From an uncultured Sphingomonas sp. (lineage in GTDB: Bacteria; Pseudomonadota; Alphaproteobacteria; Sphingomonadales; Sphingomonadaceae): a stretch of 34,772 bases of DNA. The stretch lies in assembly GCA_913777325.1 (NCBI GenBank), contig CAJYSA010000074.1, forward strand, positions 1-34,772, given 5' to 3'. A program made the translations under genes and the position numbers. Positions 32,110-34,772 of the stretch are shown here, in pieces (the stretch's first letter is position 1; each line of letters begins with the position of its first letter). The notes under the pieces were generated by a model. That model was not told the origin of the DNA, did not search any database, and saw nothing but the letters and a program-made list of their open reading frames with translations.

Positions 32110-32832
32110 TCAATACATGTGCTGCCCGCCGTTGATGCTGAGCGTCGAACCGGTGACGAAGCCGGCTTCCTCCGAACACAGGAACGCGACGCCGCGCGCG
32201 ATCTCCTGCGCCTGACCCAGGCGACCGACGGGGATCTTCGCGACGATCTTCTCCAGCACGTCCGCCGGCACCGCCGCGACCATATCGGTGTCGATATAGC
32301 CCGGCGCGATCGCGTTCACGGTGACGCCGGCACGCGCGCCTTCCTGCGACAGGGCCTTGGTGAAGCCGTGGATCCCGCTCTTGGCGGCGGCGTAGTTCAC
32401 CTGCCCGTATTGCCCCGCCTGCCCGTTGATCGAGCCGATGTTGACGATCCGCCCCCATTTGCGATCGCGCATGCCCGGAAACACCGCCTTGGCCATGTTG
32501 AAGCAACCGCCAAGGTTGGTGTCCATGACCTCCTTCCACATCTCGTAGGTCATCTTCAGGATCGTGCCGTCGCGGGTGATGCCGGCATTGTTGACCAGGA
32601 CGTCGACCGGGCCGAGCTCGGCGGCGACCTTCTCGCAACCCTCCTGACACGCTTGGTGATCGGCGACGTCCCACTTGTAGGCCGCAATGCCGGTGCGCTC
32701 GGTAAATTCGCGCGCCCGTTCGTCATTGCCCGCGTAATTGGCGGCGACGGTCATCCCGGCTTCCTTCAGCGCGACGCTGATCGCTTCGCCGATCCCGCGC
32801 GTACCACCCGTGACGATCGCCACTCGTGCCAT
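32110..32832 (-). CDS. phbB: Acetoacetyl-CoA reductase
   Basis: A short-chain dehydrogenase of 240 residues that reduces acetoacetyl-CoA to (R)-3-hydroxybutyryl-CoA with NADPH for polyhydroxybutyrate. The cofactor motif TGGTRGIG is at 8-15, NNAG at 81-84, and the catalytic S134, Y147 and K151 (NYAAAKSG). The segment GSINGQAGQYGQVNY is characteristic of PhaB/PhbB rather than FabG. The ATG 32832 has GGGAGAGG upstream; the longer frame to 32874 lacks one. No other pha genes are in the window. Confidence 0.92.
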   Translation of the reverse strand: MARVAIVTGGTRGIGEAISVALKEAGMTVAANYAGNDERAREFTERTGIAAYKWDVADHQACQEGCEKVAAELGPVDVLVNNAGITRDGTILKMTYEMWKEVMDTNLGGCFNMAKAVFPGMRDRKWGRIVNIGSINGQAGQYGQVNYAAAKSGIHGFTKALSQEGARAGVTVNAIAPGYIDTDMVAAVPADVLEKIVAKIPVGRLGQAQEIARGVAFLCSEEAGFVTGSTLSINGGQHMY

Positions 32833-32889
32833 AACAACCTCTCCCGAACCGCCGCCCCGACATGGGACGAACAACCTGTATCAGCGAGC

Positions 32890-33894
32890 CTAGGCGGCGC
32901 GAATCCACCCTTCAAGTTCACGCACCAGTAATGTCCGCAGCATCGCGACGCCGACGCCGCTATCGTTCAGACATGACAGATAGGCGAAATGGCTGCCCCC
33001 GGCGGCCATGAAGCTTTCGCGGCCCCGGATCGACAATTCCTCCAGCGTCTCCAGACAATCCGCCGAAAAGCCCGGTGCCAGGATCGCGACCTTGCGCACG
33101 CCCTGCCCGGGCATCGCCTCCAGCGTGGTGTCGGTCGCCGGCTCCAGCCATTTGGCACGCCCGAAGCGCGACTGGAACGCGACCGTCAGCGGGCGACCCA
33201 GCGCCTCGCCCAGCAGGCGCGCGGTCTTGCGGCAGTGACAATGATACGGATCGCCTCGTTCCAGCGTGCGCTGCGGCATGCCGTGGAAGCTGGCGATCAC
33301 CGCATCGGGTGCGAAGTCTAGCCCCGCCAGTTGCTCGGTCACGCTCGCCGCCAGCGCATCGATATAGGCCGGATCGTCGTAATAGGGCGGCAGCGTGCGG
33401 ATCGCCGGTTGCCAGCGCATTCCGGCCAGGGCGACGAACGCCTTGTCGTTGGCGGTGGCCGTGGTGGCGGCGCAATATTGCGGATAGAGGGGGGCGAGCA
33501 GGATCCGCTCGCACCCCGCCTGCTTCATCGCGTGCAGCCGGTCGGAGATCGAGGGGTTGCCGTAGCGCATCGCCCAGTCGACCAGCACCTGCGCACCGAA
33601 CGCGTCCTTCAGCGCGATGGCCTGCGCCTTCGTCACCGCCGCCAGCGGCGAGCCGGCATCGGTCCACACCTGCTGATAGGCGTGCGCCGACTTCCTGGGG
33701 CGGGTCGTCAGGATCGCGCCACGCAGGATCGGTTGCCAGAGCAGCTTCGGGATCTCGACCACGCGCGGATCGGACAGGAACTCCGCCAGATAGCGGCGCA
33801 CCGCCGGCGTGTCCGCCGCATCGGGGGTGCCGAGGTTGATGAGCAGGACGCCGATGCGCGGCGCAGGGACGATGGGGTGGTCGGGGGGAAGCAT
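32890..33894 (-). CDS. hemH: Ferrochelatase
   Basis: Inserts iron into protoporphyrin IX, the last step of protohaem synthesis. The protein has 334 residues. Conserved parts are GVLLINLGTPDA, the PLYPQYCAATT segment, the active-site histidine in SFHGMPQRTLERGDPYH, and PGFSADCLETLEE. Several cysteines are present (YHCHC, YLSC), but the sequence alone does not show an iron-sulfur cluster. The start ATG 33894 overlaps the preceding stop as TGATG; a GTG at 33897 is an alternative. hemB lies 12 kb away. Confidence 0.95.
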   Translation of the reverse strand: MLPPDHPIVPAPRIGVLLINLGTPDAADTPAVRRYLAEFLSDPRVVEIPKLLWQPILRGAILTTRPRKSAHAYQQVWTDAGSPLAAVTKAQAIALKDAFGAQVLVDWAMRYGNPSISDRLHAMKQAGCERILLAPLYPQYCAATTATANDKAFVALAGMRWQPAIRTLPPYYDDPAYIDALAASVTEQLAGLDFAPDAVIASFHGMPQRTLERGDPYHCHCRKTARLLGEALGRPLTVAFQSRFGRAKWLEPATDTTLEAMPGQGVRKVAILAPGFSADCLETLEELSIRGRESFMAAGGSHFAYLSCLNDSGVGVAMLRTLLVRELEGWIRAA

Positions 33895-34772
33895 CACACG
33901 CTCCTGAACGGCAAGTGGCGCCAGCGCGTTCCGCCGGCGGCGAACAGCGCGTTGGCGATGGCGGGGGCGACCGCCGGGACGCCGAGATCGCCGACGCCGC
34001 CGGGATCGGCGGCCGACGCGATCAGCTCCACCGTGATCTCAGGCGTGTCGGCGAGGATCGGCAGCCCCAGCTCGCCATAACGGCGCACGGTGGCCAGCCC
34101 GTCGGCATAATGCGCCGCCGCACCGCGCGTGGTGGCGGCGCCGAACACCAACGCGCCCTCGATCTGTTGACGGACGATGTCCGGGTTGATCGCGCGGCCG
34201 CAGTCGACCGCCGCGACCAGCCGGTCGACACGCGGGCGACCGGCGGCGTCGCTGCCCGCCTCCGCCAGCACCGCGATCGCGCTGCCCGCCATCGTGTGGC
34301 AGGCGATCCCCTGCCCACTGCCCGCGATGCCGCCGTTCCATCCGCCGAGCGCGGCGGCGGTGGTCAGGCACCGCGCGAGGCGCGGCTGCTCGCCCAGCAT
34401 CGCCACGCGGTACGACATCGGTTCGCTGCCCGCCACGCGCGCCAGCTCGTCGAGGAAGCATTCGGTGAAGAAGGCGGTGTAGCCATCCGCGCCGCCGCGC
34501 AGATGCCCGGTCGGCAGGTCGAGCGCGACCGGATGGTGCCAGATCGCCGACGCCGCGACCTTGTAGGGCGGGACCGCGCCGCGCATCGCATAGCCGTCCG
34601 CTCCGCCCGGCCATGCCGACGCCACGCGCCGCAGCGGATCGTCGGGCAACAACCGCGCCGCCAGGTCGCGCCCGGTCGCGGGCACCGCGATCCGCGCCCG
34701 CCACACAAGGATCGTGCCGTTCGCCGCCAGGCGCGCCGCCATCCGCGCCTTGGCGGGTGCGCGGACCGGATC
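33894..34772 (-). CDS. Molybdenum hydroxylase large subunit, C-terminal part
   Basis: A partial gene: the frame is open to the contig end (upstream codons give DPVRAPAKAR). The visible 292 residues are the C-terminal part of a xanthine dehydrogenase-family molybdopterin subunit, closest by eye to isoquinoline 1-oxidoreductase beta (IorB type): VAAVDCGRAINPDIVRQQIE and GVPAVAPAIANALFAAGGTR, with GSGQGIACH before them. It oxidises an aldehyde or N-heterocycle; the substrate cannot be told from this part. The internal ATG at 34742 is not a true start. It is joined to hemH by a 1-base overlap. Confidence 0.86.
   Translation of the reverse strand, partial: DPVRAPAKARMAARLAANGTILVWRARIAVPATGRDLAARLLPDDPLRRVASAWPGGADGYAMRGAVPPYKVAASAIWHHPVALDLPTGHLRGGADGYTAFFTECFLDELARVAGSEPMSYRVAMLGEQPRLARCLTTAAALGGWNGGIAGSGQGIACHTMAGSAIAVLAEAGSDAAGRPRVDRLVAAVDCGRAINPDIVRQQIEGALVFGAATTRGAAAHYADGLATVRRYGELGLPILADTPEITVELIASAADPGGVGDLGVPAVAPAIANALFAAGGTRWRHLPFRSV

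Overview
The window is high-GC, densely coded DNA that reads as a sphingomonad (order Sphingomonadales, most likely Sphingomonas or a close relative). Evidence: two exported proteins carry the PEPxxW(A)-CTERM sorting tail typical of this group, the intergenic palindromes (core CCGTCATTGCGAGCG and CCGTTCGTGCTGAGC) are of a kind common in sphingomonad genomes, and the housekeeping genes have alphaproteobacterial form. The genus is an inference from these features, not from a database search. The window is probably a whole contig. It starts in a sequencing adapter and ends inside a gene.

Layout. Bases 1-31 are Illumina TruSeq adapter. Bases 32 to about 300 are a piece of gltB in inverted orientation, joined through a 10-bp inverted repeat to the rest of gltB (about 295-3099, +). 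This is an assembly or library chimera, not biology. Next come a small membrane protein and two palindromic intergenic repeats. From 3825 to 9912 (-) lies a complete distal valine catabolism operon: mmsA, an unexplained lipoprotein, isobutyryl-CoA dehydrogenase, 3-hydroxyisobutyryl-CoA hydrolase, enoyl-CoA hydratase, mmsB. A divergent LysR regulator follows. Together these enzymes take isobutyryl-CoA to propionyl-CoA.

From 11030 to 13938 is an exported-protein island: a candidate 16-residue leader ORF, a PEP-CTERM protein translationally coupled to an L,D-transpeptidase, a CAP-domain protein with an odd leader, and a convergent second PEP-CTERM protein. From 14351 to 16294 are DUF2171, a small membrane protein, class I ribonucleotide reductase beta (nrdB), and tRNA-Arg(ACG) with its terminator. 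From 16378 to 21115 are a lipoprotein and an operon of hemB, two paralogous GNAT acetyltransferases and a fused membrane/spermidine-synthase-like protein.

From 21194 to 28277 are a diacylglycerol-kinase-family lipid kinase, an operon of xseA, DUF2093 and an M23 peptidase, then purD (whose start codon overlaps that of xseA), a membrane-anchored HhH protein, a GreA/B-like factor and a CNNM/CBS transporter-like protein. From 28365 to the end are an OmpA-family lipoprotein with a possible EcfG (general stress) promoter, tadA, a small membrane protein, rpmB, a phytase-like esterase-family protein, a glycine-zipper protein, phbB, hemH, and the 3' part of a molybdenum hydroxylase large subunit at the contig end.

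I see no phage, transposase, CRISPR array or defence system. Most of the window is ordinary core genome. The points most worth a second look are the chimeric contig start, the coupled PEP-CTERM/L,D-transpeptidase pair with its leader ORF, the operator-like repeats between mmsA and lysR, the lipoprotein embedded in the valine operon, and the coupled HhH/GreA-like pair.
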